Positions 45,892-55,212 of a DNA stretch of 62,106 nucleotides are shown here, piece after piece. Origin of the DNA: Sphingomonas azotifigens NBRC 15497 (GTDB taxonomy: Bacteria > Pseudomonadota > Alphaproteobacteria > Sphingomonadales > Sphingomonadaceae); contig NZ_BCTR01000032.1 of assembly GCF_002091475.1 (NCBI RefSeq), positions 1-62,106 on the forward strand, written 5' to 3'. Each line of letters begins with the position of its first letter. Position 1 is the first letter of the stretch. The notes beneath the pieces are model-generated. The model was not told the DNA's origin. It saw only the letters and a list, made by a program, of their open reading frames with translations, and made no database searches. Made by a program: the position numbers and the translations under genes.

Positions 45892-46757
45892 AGCTCGTCA
45901 CCCTCACCGGTGCGCCATGGGCCGATTACGGGCTGATCGATTCGGGCCATGGGCGCAAGCTCGAGCGCTACGGCGCCTATCGCTTCATCCGCCCCGAGCC
46001 CCAGGCGATGTGGGCGCCGGCCTCGGCCGACTGGGACGCGCATGCCGAATTCGTCCCCGGCTCCGACGAGGATGGCGGCGGCCGCTGGGAGTATCTCAAG
46101 CCGACGCCGCGCGAAGGCTGGCCGCTGGCGTGGCGCGAGGTGCGCTTCACCGCACAGACCACGCCCTTCCGCCACCTCGGCTTCTTCCCGGACATGGCGC
46201 CGGTATGGGACTGGATGCGCGGCCGCATCGACGGGATGGCCGATCCCGAATGCATGAACCTGTTCGGCTATACCGGGGTCGGCTCGCTGGCACTGGCGGC
46301 GGCGGGCGCCAAGGTGACCCATGTCGACGCCTCCAAGAAATCGGTGATGGAGGGCAAGGCCAACGCCCAGCTCTCCGGCATGGCCGACAAGCCGATCCGC
46401 TGGATGATCGACGACGCGATGAAATTCACCGCGCGCGAGGTACGCCGGGGGCGCCGCTATGACGGCATCATCCTCGATCCGCCCAAATGGGGCCGCGGGC
46501 CCAATGGCGAAGTGTGGAAGCTGGAAGAGGGCCTGCCGTCGCTGATCGACGACGTGGCCAAGCTGCTGGATGCGAATTCGCGCTTCCTGTTCCTGACGGT
46601 CTATGCGGTGCGCATGTCGGCGCTGGCGATCGGCGAACTGGTCCGCCAGGCGATGGCGGACAAGGGGGGTGTCGTGGAAGCGGGCGAGCTGACGGTGCGG
46701 GAGGAGGCACGCGGGCTGGAGCTGCCGACGGCGATTTTTGCGCGGTGGAGTAGGTAG
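45888..46757 (+). CDS. Class I SAM-dependent methyltransferase (rRNA large-subunit RlmI-like)
   Basis: A 289-residue methyltransferase of the COG1092-like group. The SAM-binding motif NLFGYTGVGSLALAAAGAKV is followed by VDASKKSVMEGKANAQL, the WMIDDAMKF acidic loop and the catalytic motif ILDPPKWGRGPNG (DPPK). It probably modifies a base in 23S rRNA, though the N-terminal PUA domain of RlmI is not obvious. ATGA overlap with thrC shows translational coupling. Confidence 0.85.
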   Translation: MKLVTLTGAPWADYGLIDSGHGRKLERYGAYRFIRPEPQAMWAPASADWDAHAEFVPGSDEDGGGRWEYLKPTPREGWPLAWREVRFTAQTTPFRHLGFFPDMAPVWDWMRGRIDGMADPECMNLFGYTGVGSLALAAAGAKVTHVDASKKSVMEGKANAQLSGMADKPIRWMIDDAMKFTAREVRRGRRYDGIILDPPKWGRGPNGEVWKLEEGLPSLIDDVAKLLDANSRFLFLTVYAVRMSALAIGELVRQAMADKGGVVEAGELTVREEARGLELPTAIFARWSR

Positions 46758-47131
46758 TGAAGCCCCTTCAAATTAGGCCTTAAGCCGAAGCAAGCTAGGC
46801 TCGCGCGCCTCCTGCATATCCATTTGACGGAAAAGATTAATTCCGAATAACACTTGTCGGTGGTCACTTTGGGGACATCGATGACTGACCGCCGCCCCCC
46901 CCAAACATGTACACACCTGCCGCCGCCTCGCCGGCAAAATGTCAGCCACCATTGCCGCAGCGCATCTGATCCCTATATGTTCCTAGCTGACATCCACACG
47001 GCAACCGCTCTTTGAACCTACCGGGAACCCATCGCGAAAATGCACCGCGTGTTTCCCGTGTGAACTTAGCGAATCGCGCACGAGCCTAAACTTCGTAAAC
47101 TTAGGGACGCCGCAACCCTACCTCCACACCC
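46758..47131. other. Gene-poor, relatively AT-rich intergenic region
   Basis: About 370 bases without a credible coding frame. It contains a promoter-like TTGACG (46824) and AATAAC (46846) with a 16-base spacer reading rightwards and no open frame after it. The composition is visibly less G/C-rich than the genes on either side. A degenerate gene, a small RNA or a regulatory region are all possible. Confidence 0.4.
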
Positions 47132-47225
47132 GTCATCCCGGCGAAAGCCGGGATCTATTGGGGTCACCGTTCCAGCTCCAGCGCCGACGGAGGGGCGAAT
47201 GGATCCCGACTTTCGTCGGGATGAC
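47132..47225. repeat. REP-like palindromic element, copy 4
   Basis: A 94-base element, GTCATCCCGGCGAAAGCCGG to CCCGACTTTCGTCGGGATGAC; here the right stem carries the matched G-to-A / C-to-T pair. It lies downstream of the HAD gene, between convergent transcription units. Confidence 0.85.
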
Positions 47226-47260
47226 GCCCAAAGAATGGAGAAGAGGAAAAAACCGCCAGC

Positions 47261-47881
47261 TCAGCCGGCAAGCACGCCCAGCCGCACCAGCTCGGCGCGG
47301 AACGCCTCGGCGCCGGTGAACACCACGCCGTGGATACCCTGCGCCCGCGCCGCGTCCACATTCGCCGGCAGATCGTCGACGAACACCGCGTCCGGGCCAG
47401 CCAAGCCGAATCGCTCCAGTGCCAGCGCGTAGATGGCGGGATCGGGCTTCACCAGCTTCTCGTCGCCCGAGACGACGATGTCCTGGAAGCGGCCGAACAG
47501 CCAGTCGACCTGCGGCATCCAGGCCCGCCAGAACTCGCCGGAAAAGTTGGTGATGCCGTACAGCGGCACGCCCGCCGAATCGAGTTCCTCGACCAGCGCG
47601 ACCATATCGGGAAAGGCGGGCCCCAGCTGCTCGGCAAAGCGCGGCCCCCAGAGCGCGATCTTGTCGGCATGCTCGGGGTACAGCGCGATCAGCTCCGCCG
47701 AGGTCTCGGCGAAGGGGCGGCCAGCGTCATGCTGGAAATGCCATTCCTTGGTGACGACCTGCGACAGAAACGCGTCGAGCGCCTGCTCGTTGTCGAACAG
47801 GCGCTCGTACAAACGCCGCGGTTCCCAAGGGAAAAGAACGTTGCCGACGTCGAAGATGACGGCGTGCGGCGCAGTCCCCAC
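47261..47881 (-). CDS. HAD-superfamily hydrolase (YihX/haloacid-dehalogenase-like)
   Basis: A 206-residue HAD enzyme. Motif I is VIFDVGNVLFPWEP, where the second Asp is replaced (DVGN) as in the YihX alpha-D-glucose-1-phosphatase type. Motif II is YGITNFSG, the Lys is in EKLVKPDPAIY, and motif IV is AVFVDDLPANVDAA. It starts at GTG 47881, eight bases after rpmJ, suggesting an rpmJ-HAD operon. The substrate, most likely a sugar phosphate, is inferred. Confidence 0.86.
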   Translation of the reverse strand: MGTAPHAVIFDVGNVLFPWEPRRLYERLFDNEQALDAFLSQVVTKEWHFQHDAGRPFAETSAELIALYPEHADKIALWGPRFAEQLGPAFPDMVALVEELDSAGVPLYGITNFSGEFWRAWMPQVDWLFGRFQDIVVSGDEKLVKPDPAIYALALERFGLAGPDAVFVDDLPANVDAARAQGIHGVVFTGAEAFRAELVRLGVLAG

Positions 47882-47889
47882 GTATGGGC

Positions 47890-48015
47890 TCAGCCCTGAC
47901 GTGCCTTGAAACGCTTCTGCGTCTTGTTGATCACGTAGATCCGGCCACGGCGGCGGATCACGCGGTTGTCGCGGTGCCGCCCCTTGAGCGACTTCAATGA
48001 ATTGACGATCTTCAT
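47890..48015 (-). CDS. rpmJ: 50S ribosomal protein L36 (cysteine-free form)
   Basis: A 41-residue ribosomal protein, [19 protein letters not shown] and onward to [11 protein letters not shown]. The zinc-ligand cysteines of the standard 38-residue L36 are absent (no CxxC), as is usual in alphaproteobacteria, so it does not need zinc. It is cotranscribed with the HAD gene. Confidence 0.95.
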   Translation of the reverse strand: MKIVNSLKSLKGRHRDNRVIRRRGRIYVINKTQKRFKARQG

Positions 48016-48234
48016 GACCGATTCGCTTCTCAAATTATCTGGAATGCCGGAAAGAGCGGCTCGCCTATAAGCGCAGGGGCGGGAAGTCAAGGCCGCGTGT
48101 GCCCCCATGCGGCCGATATGCAGCCGATCGCGCGTGCCGAACGTTCCATCCCCGGGCGCACGCGCAAATCTCCTCGACCCGGCGCCGGGCGGCGGGATAG
48201 ACCCGATACGCCCACGAAACAGGAGTGCGTGTTC

Positions 48235-48846
48235 GTGAATCAGTATCTGCGTCTTGCCCTGCTCGCCACCATGCCCGCGCTCGCCGCCGGCTGCACCGCC
48301 ACCGGCGCTCGCCCGCCGATCGACGTTACCCGCTATCACCTGAGCGAGCCGTTCGAGCGCACCACCGTTACCGTGATGCCGATGTCCGGCGCGATGGACG
48401 TCACCCCGGAATTCCGCGCCTATGCCGATGCGGTGCAGGCGGAGCTGAGCAAGCTGGGCTATGTCCCCGCCACCAGCGATCGCCCGGCCGGCTATGTCGC
48501 CTCGGTGTCGTTCACCCGCAGCTCGCGCGGGGTGGTGCGCGAGCCGTCGCCGGTCTCGATCGGCCTGGGCGGCGGCAGCTTCGGCGGCGGTCGGGGCGGC
48601 GGCGTCGGTGTGGGCGGCAGCTTCTCCTTCGGCCTCGGCAAGCGCAAGCAGAACGAGATCCTGGTCTCGCAGCTCTGGGTGCAGCTGCGCCGCCGCGCCG
48701 GCGAGAACGTGATCTGGGAGGGCCGCGCCGAGACCACCGGCGTCGGCCTCCGCGACAACCAGCCCGCCGCCACCGCCCAGCGCCTCGCCGCTGCGCTGTT
48801 CAAGGACTTCCCCGGCGAGTCCGGTATCACTACGACGGTGAAATGA
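48235..48846 (+). CDS. DUF4136-type lipoprotein
   Basis: A 203-residue lipoprotein with lipobox ALAAGC (acyl Cys at residue 20). The body [40 protein letters not shown] and [22 protein letters not shown] fits DUF4136. A Gly-rich linker ([18 protein letters not shown]) sits in the middle. The start is GTG 48235 with AGGAG nine bases upstream. It overlaps the carboxypeptidase gene by four bases. The function is unknown; an envelope role is likely. Confidence 0.82.
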   Translation: MNQYLRLALLATMPALAAGCTATGARPPIDVTRYHLSEPFERTTVTVMPMSGAMDVTPEFRAYADAVQAELSKLGYVPATSDRPAGYVASVSFTRSSRGVVREPSPVSIGLGGGSFGGGRGGGVGVGGSFSFGLGKRKQNEILVSQLWVQLRRRAGENVIWEGRAETTGVGLRDNQPAATAQRLAAALFKDFPGESGITTTVK

Positions 48847-49961
48847 GCATCCAGATCAGCGCCGCGTTCGACAGCGGCAACATCCGCGTGGTCGCCATCG
48901 AAGGCGACCGGGTCGACTGCGAGATCGTCCTCGATCACCAGTCGGACTTCTTCCAGTGGTTCCACTTCCGCGTCGCCGGCGCGAAGGGGCGGACGCTGAA
49001 TTTCCGCATCCTCAATGCGGGCAGCTCGGCCTATCCGTTCGGCTGGCCGGGCTACAAGGCGCGCTGGTCGGCCGACCGCGAATCGTGGCGGATGGCGGAG
49101 ACGGAGTATGCCGGCGGCATCCTCAGCTTCACCCATCATTTCCAGACCGACCTCACCTGGTTCGCCTATTTCGCGCCCTATTCGATGGAGCGGCACCACG
49201 ACCTGGTCAGCCGGATCGCGCTGCAGGACGGCGTGACCCACCGCCAGCTGGGCACCACGCTGGACGGCCAGCCGATCGATTGCCTCAGCATGGGCGAGGG
49301 TCCCAAGCAGGTCTGGCTCTATGCCCGCCAGCATCCGGGCGAGAGCATGGCCGAATGGTGGATGGAAGGCGCGCTCGAGTTCCTCACCGACGCGGACAAT
49401 GCGGTGGCGCAGGCGCTGCGCAGCAAGGCGACCTTCCACTGCGTGCCCAACATGAACCCGGACGGCTCGCGGCGCGGCCATCTGCGCACCAATGCGGCGG
49501 GGGTGAACCTCAACCGCGAATGGCACACCCCCACGCCGGAGCGCAGCCCGGAAGTGCTGGCGGTGCGCAACCGGATGGACGAGACCGGCGTGACCTTCGC
49601 CATGGACGTCCATGGCGACGAGGCGATCCCCGCCAACTTCCTCGCCGGCTTCGAGGGCATTCCGAGCTGGACCGACGCACTCGGCGAAAAATTCTACGAG
49701 TTCGGCCGACGTCTCGCGGCACACACCCCCGATTTCCAGACCGAGCTCGGCTATGACAAGTCGCCCCCGGGCAAGGCCAACCTCGCCATGTCGACCAACC
49801 AGCTCGCCGAGCGGTTCGGCGCGGTGTCGATGACGCTGGAAATGCCGTTCAAGGACCATGACGCGAACGCCGATCCCGAATTCGGCTGGTCACCGATCCG
49901 CAGCAAGCTGCTCGCCCATGCCTGCCTCGAGACGCTGGCGGGGATGATCGACACGCTGTGA
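48843..49961 (+). CDS. M14-family cytosolic-type metallocarboxypeptidase
   Basis: A 372-residue protein of the M14 subfamily that includes the eukaryotic cytosolic carboxypeptidases (Nna1/AGTPBP1) and bacterial relatives. The zinc ligands are H164 and E167 in [11 protein letters not shown] and H257 in DVHGDE; NPDG (206-209) and NLNREW follow, and the catalytic Glu is in [12 protein letters not shown]. Residues 1-140 form the N-terminal beta domain of this subfamily. The peptide substrate is unknown. No signal peptide is seen, although the gene is coupled to an upstream lipoprotein. Confidence 0.88.
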   Translation: MSIQISAAFDSGNIRVVAIEGDRVDCEIVLDHQSDFFQWFHFRVAGAKGRTLNFRILNAGSSAYPFGWPGYKARWSADRESWRMAETEYAGGILSFTHHFQTDLTWFAYFAPYSMERHHDLVSRIALQDGVTHRQLGTTLDGQPIDCLSMGEGPKQVWLYARQHPGESMAEWWMEGALEFLTDADNAVAQALRSKATFHCVPNMNPDGSRRGHLRTNAAGVNLNREWHTPTPERSPEVLAVRNRMDETGVTFAMDVHGDEAIPANFLAGFEGIPSWTDALGEKFYEFGRRLAAHTPDFQTELGYDKSPPGKANLAMSTNQLAERFGAVSMTLEMPFKDHDANADPEFGWSPIRSKLLAHACLETLAGMIDTL

Positions 49962-50419
49962 TCACGATCCGGGAAGGCGGGCTGGACGACGCTCAGGTGC
50001 AGGATCTCCTGCGCCTGCACGCCTCGGGCATGCTCGCCAACTCGCCCGCCGAGAGCTGCCACTTTCTCGACCTGTCGGGCCTCCAGGCGGCGGACGTCAG
50101 CTTCTGGAGCGCCTGGGCGGGCGAGGCGCTGCTCGGCATGGGCGCGCTCAAGCAGTTGGACGCGATCCATGGCGAAGTGAAGTCGATGCGCACCGTGCCG
50201 GCGTATCTCGGCAAGGGCGTGGGCGCGGCGTTGCTGGAGCATATCCTCGCCACCGCCCGCGCGCGCGGCCTCCAGCGGCTCAGCCTGGAGACCGGCACCG
50301 CGCCTGCGTTCGAACCGGCAATCCGGCTCTACACCCGCTACGGCTTCGTTCCCTGCCCGGCCTTCGGCGACTATCCCAAGGACGATCCCAACAGCCGGTT
50401 CCTGACGCGGGCGCTGTAA
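49958..50419 (+). CDS. GNAT-family N-acetyltransferase
   Basis: A 153-residue GNAT-fold enzyme. The acetyl-CoA pyrophosphate loop is YLGKGVGAALLEHILATA, and the C-terminal pair LETGTAPAFEPAIRLYTRYGF and PNSRFLTRAL matches the YsnE/PhnO-like group. It starts at GTG 49958 overlapping the carboxypeptidase stop, the third gene of a coupled run. The acceptor is unknown. Confidence 0.88.
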   Translation: MITIREGGLDDAQVQDLLRLHASGMLANSPAESCHFLDLSGLQAADVSFWSAWAGEALLGMGALKQLDAIHGEVKSMRTVPAYLGKGVGAALLEHILATARARGLQRLSLETGTAPAFEPAIRLYTRYGFVPCPAFGDYPKDDPNSRFLTRAL

Positions 50420-50486
50420 GCGCACTACCCGCTCCCGGAGCGAGGTCCGCAGATCCAGCTGCCGCGCGGCATGACATGTTTCCACC

Positions 50487-50695
50487 ATGCCGATTCGCCC
50501 CGCCCTCGCCCTGCTGGTGCTGGTCGCCACCCCGCGCCTATCTGCCTGCGGGAACGAGGTCGTGCCGAGCAGCGCAGCGTCACGGTCGATGGGGACTGTG
50601 TGGTCGCACTCGGGACCGAGCGCAGCCGCATTCATGCCACCCGCGTCGTCAGCACCTGCTCCACCGAACCAGAAGATAATCGTCGCACGCATTAG
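50487..50695 (+). pseudogene. Frameshifted small lipoprotein gene
   Basis: The first frame reads MPIRPALALLVLVATPRLSACGNEVV, a lipoprotein signal with a Cys. After about position 50565 coding character (G/C at third positions and a protein-like sequence) moves to another frame, which reads QRSVTVDGDCVVALGTERSR onward to a TAG at 50695. Together they make a plausible small lipoprotein of about 70 residues split by a frameshift. The rest of the 50420-50793 gap shows nothing else. It may be a real mutation or a sequencing error. Confidence 0.4.
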
Positions 50696-50793
50696 GTGAT
50701 CGAGCGGGAACTGCTGTAACCAGACGCCTTTCCGAGCGGACTTGGCAAGCCGGTGCGCCGGACGCGCAAGCGACAACATGGGACAGAGTCGCC

Positions 50794-51321
50794 ATGACAC
50801 TGGACGACCTCGGATCACGGATCTGCGTTCTGGGCCCCTCGAACAGCGGCAAGTCCACGCTGGCCGTCGCGATCGCCGCCGCGCGCGGGCTGGAGGCGAT
50901 CCATCTCGACCAGCTCCACCATCTGCCCCATACCGATTGGGTGCCCCGCCCGGCCGACGATTTCGCCGCCCTGCACGACATGGCGATCCTCGGCGACAGC
51001 TGGGTGATCGAGGGCAACTATACCCGGCTGCTGCCGCAACGCCTGGCGCGGGCCACCGGCGTACTGCTGCTCGACGTGCCGACCTCGGTCAGCCTGTATC
51101 GCTATGTGCGGCGCTGCTGGTTCGAACGCCAACGGCACGGCGCGCTCGCCGGCGGGCGGGACAGCGTGAAATGGGCGATGCTCCACCACATCCTGTTCGC
51201 CACCCGCGCTAATCGTGTGCGGTACCGTCGAATCTTCGACGATGTCGCGCTGCCCAAGGTCCTGCTCGTCTCGACCCGCGCGATCACCGACTTCTACCGC
51301 AAGAACGACCTGCGCCGCTAA
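50794..51321 (+). CDS. P-loop kinase-like protein (adenylate kinase / FlaR type)
   Basis: A 175-residue P-loop protein. Walker A is GPSNSGKST at residues 14-22, and the NMP-binding-like segment HLDQLHHLPHTDW and GNYTRLLPQRLARATGVLLLDVP follow, with an RRCWFERQRHG lid. This pattern matches the small adenylate-kinase-related group named after FlaR (DNA topology modulation). The actual substrate is unknown. It stands alone. Confidence 0.82.
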   Translation: MTLDDLGSRICVLGPSNSGKSTLAVAIAAARGLEAIHLDQLHHLPHTDWVPRPADDFAALHDMAILGDSWVIEGNYTRLLPQRLARATGVLLLDVPTSVSLYRYVRRCWFERQRHGALAGGRDSVKWAMLHHILFATRANRVRYRRIFDDVALPKVLLVSTRAITDFYRKNDLRR

Positions 51322-51361
51322 GGCCGCCGTCCGGACGAAAGAACGCGCGTCCGCCGCCGCC

Positions 51362-51580
51362 TCAAGCGAACAGCGACAGCGCCCCGCTCTCCAGCGCTTC
51401 CGGGATCGGCAGCCGCTCGCCGCTATCATGCTGGTGGGTGGTGGGTTCGGGCACCAGGTTCCACGGCGTCACCACCGCGTCGCACCAGGCAGTGAACAGG
51501 CCCGAGGACCAAGCCCGCAGGTTCTCTTCCGCGTCGGGCAGCGTGCCCCCCATGAGGTTCGGTTGTCGTTGCATCGTCAT
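51362..51580 (-). CDS. Small protein of unknown function before fixJ
   Basis: A 72-residue protein, MTMQRQPNLMGGTLPDAEEN followed by an aromatic WSSGLFTAWCDAVVTPWNLV stretch and a short acidic end. Support comes from an ATG with GGGAGCGGGAAG upstream and suitable codon use. It is on the same strand as fixL-fixJ, about 96 bases downstream of fixJ. No family is recognised. Confidence 0.5.
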   Translation of the reverse strand: MTMQRQPNLMGGTLPDAEENLRAWSSGLFTAWCDAVVTPWNLVPEPTTHQHDSGERLPIPEALESGALSLFA

Positions 51581-51676
51581 CTTCCCGCTCCCTGTCAGCG
51601 TGGTCGATCCCGCACTCCCCCGAGTCCCTGTGCAGCATAGCCCAAAAAGTCCGGGAATGCACGGTACTGCAATCGT

Positions 51677-52294
51677 TTAGCCCGCGCCCATGCCCGCCGC
51701 GAAGGCGATTCTAAGCGCCTCGGAAAGGCTCTTCGCACCAAGCTTCGCCATCACGTTTGCGCGGTGCACTTCCACCGTCCGCGCCGAGATGCCGAGGTCA
51801 TAGGCGATGGTCTTGTTCGGATAGCCCTGGGCCAGCCCTTCCAGCACCTCGCGCTCGCGCACGGTCAGCGCACCGAGCAGCGTTTCGGCATCGGCGGCGC
51901 GCGTCTTGACGTCCTCGGCGGCCTCCAGCCGCTCGAAGCCGCGGTTGATCGCGTCGATCAGCGCGCGGCTCTCCATCGGCTTTTCGAGAAAGTCGACCGC
52001 GCCGGCCTTCATCGCCTTCACCGCCAGCGAAACGTCGCCATGCCCGGTCAGCACGATCACCGGCAGCGCGATGCCGCGCGCGTGCAGTTCCCGCTGGACC
52101 TCCAAGCCGTCCATCTCGGGCATACGCACGTCGAGCAGCACGCAGCCGGGCTCGACATGCCGCGCCTCCTTGAGAAACGCGACGCCCGAGGGCCAGGTCT
52201 GCACCGCGAAGCCCGAGGTCTTGAGCATGAAGCTGGCGGAGCGGCGGACACCATCCTCGTCGTCGACGATATGGACGAGGCGCTTGTCGGTCAC
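51677..52294 (-). CDS. fixJ: Response regulator FixJ
   Basis: A 205-residue response regulator. The receiver domain has acidic DD at 11-12, phosphoacceptor D55 in [14 protein letters not shown]83 in VLTGHGD and K105 in FLEKPM. The LuxR-type helix-turn-helix is [40 protein letters not shown]. It is phosphorylated by FixL and in related bacteria activates microaerobic genes through fixK. It overlaps fixL by four bases. Confidence 0.93.
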   Translation of the reverse strand: MTDKRLVHIVDDEDGVRRSASFMLKTSGFAVQTWPSGVAFLKEARHVEPGCVLLDVRMPEMDGLEVQRELHARGIALPVIVLTGHGDVSLAVKAMKAGAVDFLEKPMESRALIDAINRGFERLEAAEDVKTRAADAETLLGALTVREREVLEGLAQGYPNKTIAYDLGISARTVEVHRANVMAKLGAKSLSEALRIAFAAGMGAG

Positions 52295-54060
52295 GGGGTC
52301 GTTCCTTCTTCTACATGGACGAGGGTGAAGTGGAAGGCGCTGCCGCCGCCCTCGCGCGGCTCCAGCCAGATGCGGCCGCCATTGGCCTCGACGATGGTGC
52401 GGCAGATCGACAGGCCAAGGCCCATCCCATCCGTTTTGGTGCTGTGGAAGGCGCGGAACAGGTCCTCCGCCACCTCGGCAGCGACGCCGGGGCCGGTATC
52501 GGCCACCGTCACTCGCACGAATGCCGACGATTCCAGACGGCTGGAAACGGTCAGCCGCCGCTCGGGCGAGTCAGCCATCGCCTCGATCGCGTTGCGCATC
52601 AGGTTGATCAGCACCTGCTGGATCTGGATGCGATCGACCAGTACCGGCCCGGCGGCGGGATCGAACAGGAACTCCGCGACGACGCCCTTCTCGCGCGCGC
52701 CGATCAGCGCGAGCTTGCAGGCCTCGTCGACCAGATCGGGGATCTGCTCGACGCTCTTCTCCACCTCGCCGCGGGCGACGAATTCGCGGAGGCGGCGGAC
52801 GATGGTGCCGGCGCGCAGTGCCTCCTGCGCGGTATCGTCGAGCGCCTCGCGGATCACTGGCAGGTCTTGCGGGTCGCCGGCGTCGATGAGGTTGGAGACG
52901 CCGCGGACATAGTTCACCACCGCGGTGATCGGCTGGTTGAGCTCGTGCGCCAGCGTCGAGGCCATGGTGCCCATCGCGCTCACCCGCGCCGCATGGATCA
53001 GGCCGGAGCGCAGTTCCTCGATGCGCTGCTCGGCGCGCTGCTTGTCGCTCAGATCGCGGATGAAGCCGGTGAACACGCGCTCGCCCTCGGTCATCGCCTC
53101 GCCGACCGACAGCTCGATCGGGAAGGTCGATCCGTCGCGCCGCCGCCCGGTGACAGTGCGGCCGGTACCGATGATCCGCCGTTCGCCGGTTTCCAGATAG
53201 CGGCGGATATAGCCATCATGCTCGCGGTCATCGCCCATGGGCATCAGCAGGCTGACATTCGCGCCGACCACCTCGTCCTCGGCATAGCCGAACATCCGCT
53301 CGGCAGCGGCGCTGAACGAGACGATGTTGCCACGCTCGTCGATGATCACCATCGCGTCGAGCACGGTCGCGAGAATCGAACGGAGATGATTGGCGGCGGC
53401 GGTCGCCTGGCGCTCGCTGGCGCGCTGCTCGGTGATGTCGCGGATCACCTTGCCGAAGCCGCGCAGCCGCCCGTCGGGGCCGCGCAACGGGGTGATCAGC
53501 ACCTGGGCGAGGAACTCGCTGCCGTCCTTGCGGAGGCGCCAGTCCTCCTCCTCCAGCTTGCCGTCGCGCAGTGCGGCGTCGAGGTCGGCGCGGGGCTTGC
53601 CGGCGGCGACGGCGGAGGCCGGGTAGAACAGCCCCATGTCGCGGCCGAGCACCTCGTCCTCGCGCCAGCCCTTCAGCCGCTCGGCACCTTCGTTCCAGAA
53701 GGAGACGCGGCCCTTGGGATCGACGGTGTAGATCGCGTAGCCGACCGCGCCGTCGATCAGCAGGTTGAGTTCGGCAGCAAGCTCGTCGGCGCGATCGGCC
53801 CGCCTTCGGGCATCGGCTTCCTCGGCGCGCAGCCGGCGGCGCAGCGCACGACTGTATGAGGCGAGCAGCAGGATCGCCGCCGCCCAGGCGAGCAGTACGC
53901 CTACAAGGACATAGCGCTCGCCGCGCGAGACCAGCGGCGCGAGGGCGAGCCCGGAAACCAGCAGCAGCAGCGTCGCCAGCGCCTCGGGCACGCGTTGCCG
54001 CATCCGATCGCCCAGCGTCGGGCGCACCGGTGTATCGAAGTACGGCAACGGGAAGTTCAT
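52291..54060 (-). CDS. fixL: Oxygen-sensing histidine kinase FixL
   Basis: A 589-residue kinase. Two N-terminal membrane helices (30-67), a first PAS domain (about 95-210) and a second PAS domain (225-340) precede HisKA and HATPase domains. The second PAS has a His at 281 (REHDGYI) and an Arg at 301 (GTGRTVTG). This is the same 20-residue spacing as the haem ligand and oxygen-contact Arg of Bradyrhizobium FixL. The phosphorylated His is H372 in LAHELNQP. Low oxygen should switch it on and phosphorylate FixJ. It overlaps the genes on both sides. Confidence 0.92.
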   Translation of the reverse strand: MNFPLPYFDTPVRPTLGDRMRQRVPEALATLLLLVSGLALAPLVSRGERYVLVGVLLAWAAAILLLASYSRALRRRLRAEEADARRRADRADELAAELNLLIDGAVGYAIYTVDPKGRVSFWNEGAERLKGWREDEVLGRDMGLFYPASAVAAGKPRADLDAALRDGKLEEEDWRLRKDGSEFLAQVLITPLRGPDGRLRGFGKVIRDITEQRASERQATAAANHLRSILATVLDAMVIIDERGNIVSFSAAAERMFGYAEDEVVGANVSLLMPMGDDREHDGYIRRYLETGERRIIGTGRTVTGRRRDGSTFPIELSVGEAMTEGERVFTGFIRDLSDKQRAEQRIEELRSGLIHAARVSAMGTMASTLAHELNQPITAVVNYVRGVSNLIDAGDPQDLPVIREALDDTAQEALRAGTIVRRLREFVARGEVEKSVEQIPDLVDEACKLALIGAREKGVVAEFLFDPAAGPVLVDRIQIQQVLINLMRNAIEAMADSPERRLTVSSRLESSAFVRVTVADTGPGVAAEVAEDLFRAFHSTKTDGMGLGLSICRTIVEANGGRIWLEPREGGGSAFHFTLVHVEEGTTP

Positions 54061-54419
54061 CGCGCCAGCGCGCCGAGCAGCTCGAGTCGGCCCACCGGCT
54101 TCTTCACCACGCTGGCGAAGCCGGCGGCGCGGGCTTCCGCGTCGAGCTCGGCATGGCTCTGCCCGATCAGGATCGCGCGCCCCGCCCAGCCGCGCGTGAC
54201 GAGCTGGCGCAGCAGATGGATCGCATCGCCATCGGACAATTCGCGCGCGATCAGCAGCGTGCGGATCTGGTCGAGCGTCGTCTCGGCCATCGCCGCGGCG
54301 GCGGAGGCGAAGGCGCGCACGTCCATCCCGCAGCCTTGCAGCAGCAATTGCAGCGCGCGTCGCGACTCATCCTGCGAATCGACCAGCAGCACGCGCTCGC
54401 GAGGGCTTCGGCTCGGCAT
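54057..54419 (-). CDS. Receiver-like protein lacking the phosphoacceptor Asp
   Basis: A 120-residue protein with the layout of a response-regulator receiver. [19 protein letters not shown] resembles the first strand and acidic pocket; at the phosphorylation strand, [11 protein letters not shown] has Ala58 where Asp is expected. ILIGQS keeps the Ser/Thr position and VVKKPV keeps the Lys. It precedes fixL with a four-base overlap. It is probably a pseudo-receiver that binds FixL without being phosphorylated (inferred). ATG 54419 is preferred over an earlier start. Confidence 0.75.
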   Translation of the reverse strand: MPSRSPRERVLLVDSQDESRRALQLLLQGCGMDVRAFASAAAAMAETTLDQIRTLLIARELSDGDAIHLLRQLVTRGWAGRAILIGQSHAELDAEARAAGFASVVKKPVGRLELLGALAR

Positions 54420-54553
54420 GGGGACGCCCTCCTTCATGCGCGCACCGGGGGCGGCGTGAGGGGAAAAGCAAGGCAGACGCTAAAACGCATGGGGCCAAAA
54501 TATGTGGCCCCGATCTTCGACGTCATGCGGATTGGTACGTATGGAAATGCGCG

Positions 54554-55198
54554 TCAGCGCGAATAGCGCTCCTCGGCCCAGGGATCGCCGCGCAGATGAT
54601 AGCCGTTCACTTCCCAGAAGCCCGGCCGGTCGCGGCCGATCACTTCGATACGCGCAATCCACTTCGCGCTCTTCCAGAAATAGAGGTGCGGCACCACCAG
54701 CCGCGCCGGGCCGCCATGATCGCGGGCGAGCGGCTTGCCCTCCCAGCGATGCGCGATCAGCGCGTCGGGCGCGGCGAAATCGGCGAGCAGCAGGTTGGTG
54801 GTATAGCCGTCATAGCCGTGGAGCATCACCGCCTCGGCTTCGGCGCGCGGTTCGACCATCTCCAGTAGCCGTGCGGTGGCGATGCCCGCCCAGCGATTGT
54901 CGTAGCGCGACCAGCTGGTGACGCAGTGGATGTCGCTCACCCGTTCGTCGGTGGCGAGGGATTCGAACGCCGCCCAGTCGAGCGTCAGCGGTCGGGCGAC
55001 CATGCCGTCGATGGTCAGCCGCCAGCGCTCGGGCCGCACCTCGGGCTGGCGACCGAGATCGAGCACCGGCCAGTTGGTGACGAGGTGCTGGCCCGGCGGC
55101 AGCCGCTCGGCCTCCGGGCGCGCGGTGCGCCCGGTGAGGAACTTGCCCGCCTCTGCCCAGGCGCGCTTGGAACGGGTGAGCTTGCTGTCCTCGTCCAT
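54554..55198 (-). CDS. Sulfite-oxidase-fold molybdopterin oxidoreductase
   Basis: A 214-residue protein matching the sulfite oxidase/MsrP-like molybdopterin domain. The Mo-ligand Cys is C92 in SDIHCVTSWSR; GYDGYTTNLLLAD and the RLVVPHLYFWKSAKWIARIE strand are also typical. No twin-arginine signal is visible, unlike MsrP (YedY), and no haem domain, so it resembles the YuiH-type cytoplasmic group. The substrate is unknown. It lies 14 bases after the flavoprotein gene. Confidence 0.85.
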   Translation of the reverse strand: MDEDSKLTRSKRAWAEAGKFLTGRTARPEAERLPPGQHLVTNWPVLDLGRQPEVRPERWRLTIDGMVARPLTLDWAAFESLATDERVSDIHCVTSWSRYDNRWAGIATARLLEMVEPRAEAEAVMLHGYDGYTTNLLLADFAAPDALIAHRWEGKPLARDHGGPARLVVPHLYFWKSAKWIARIEVIGRDRPGFWEVNGYHLRGDPWAEERYSR

Positions 55199-55212
55199 CG
55201 GCGGCTCCCTGG

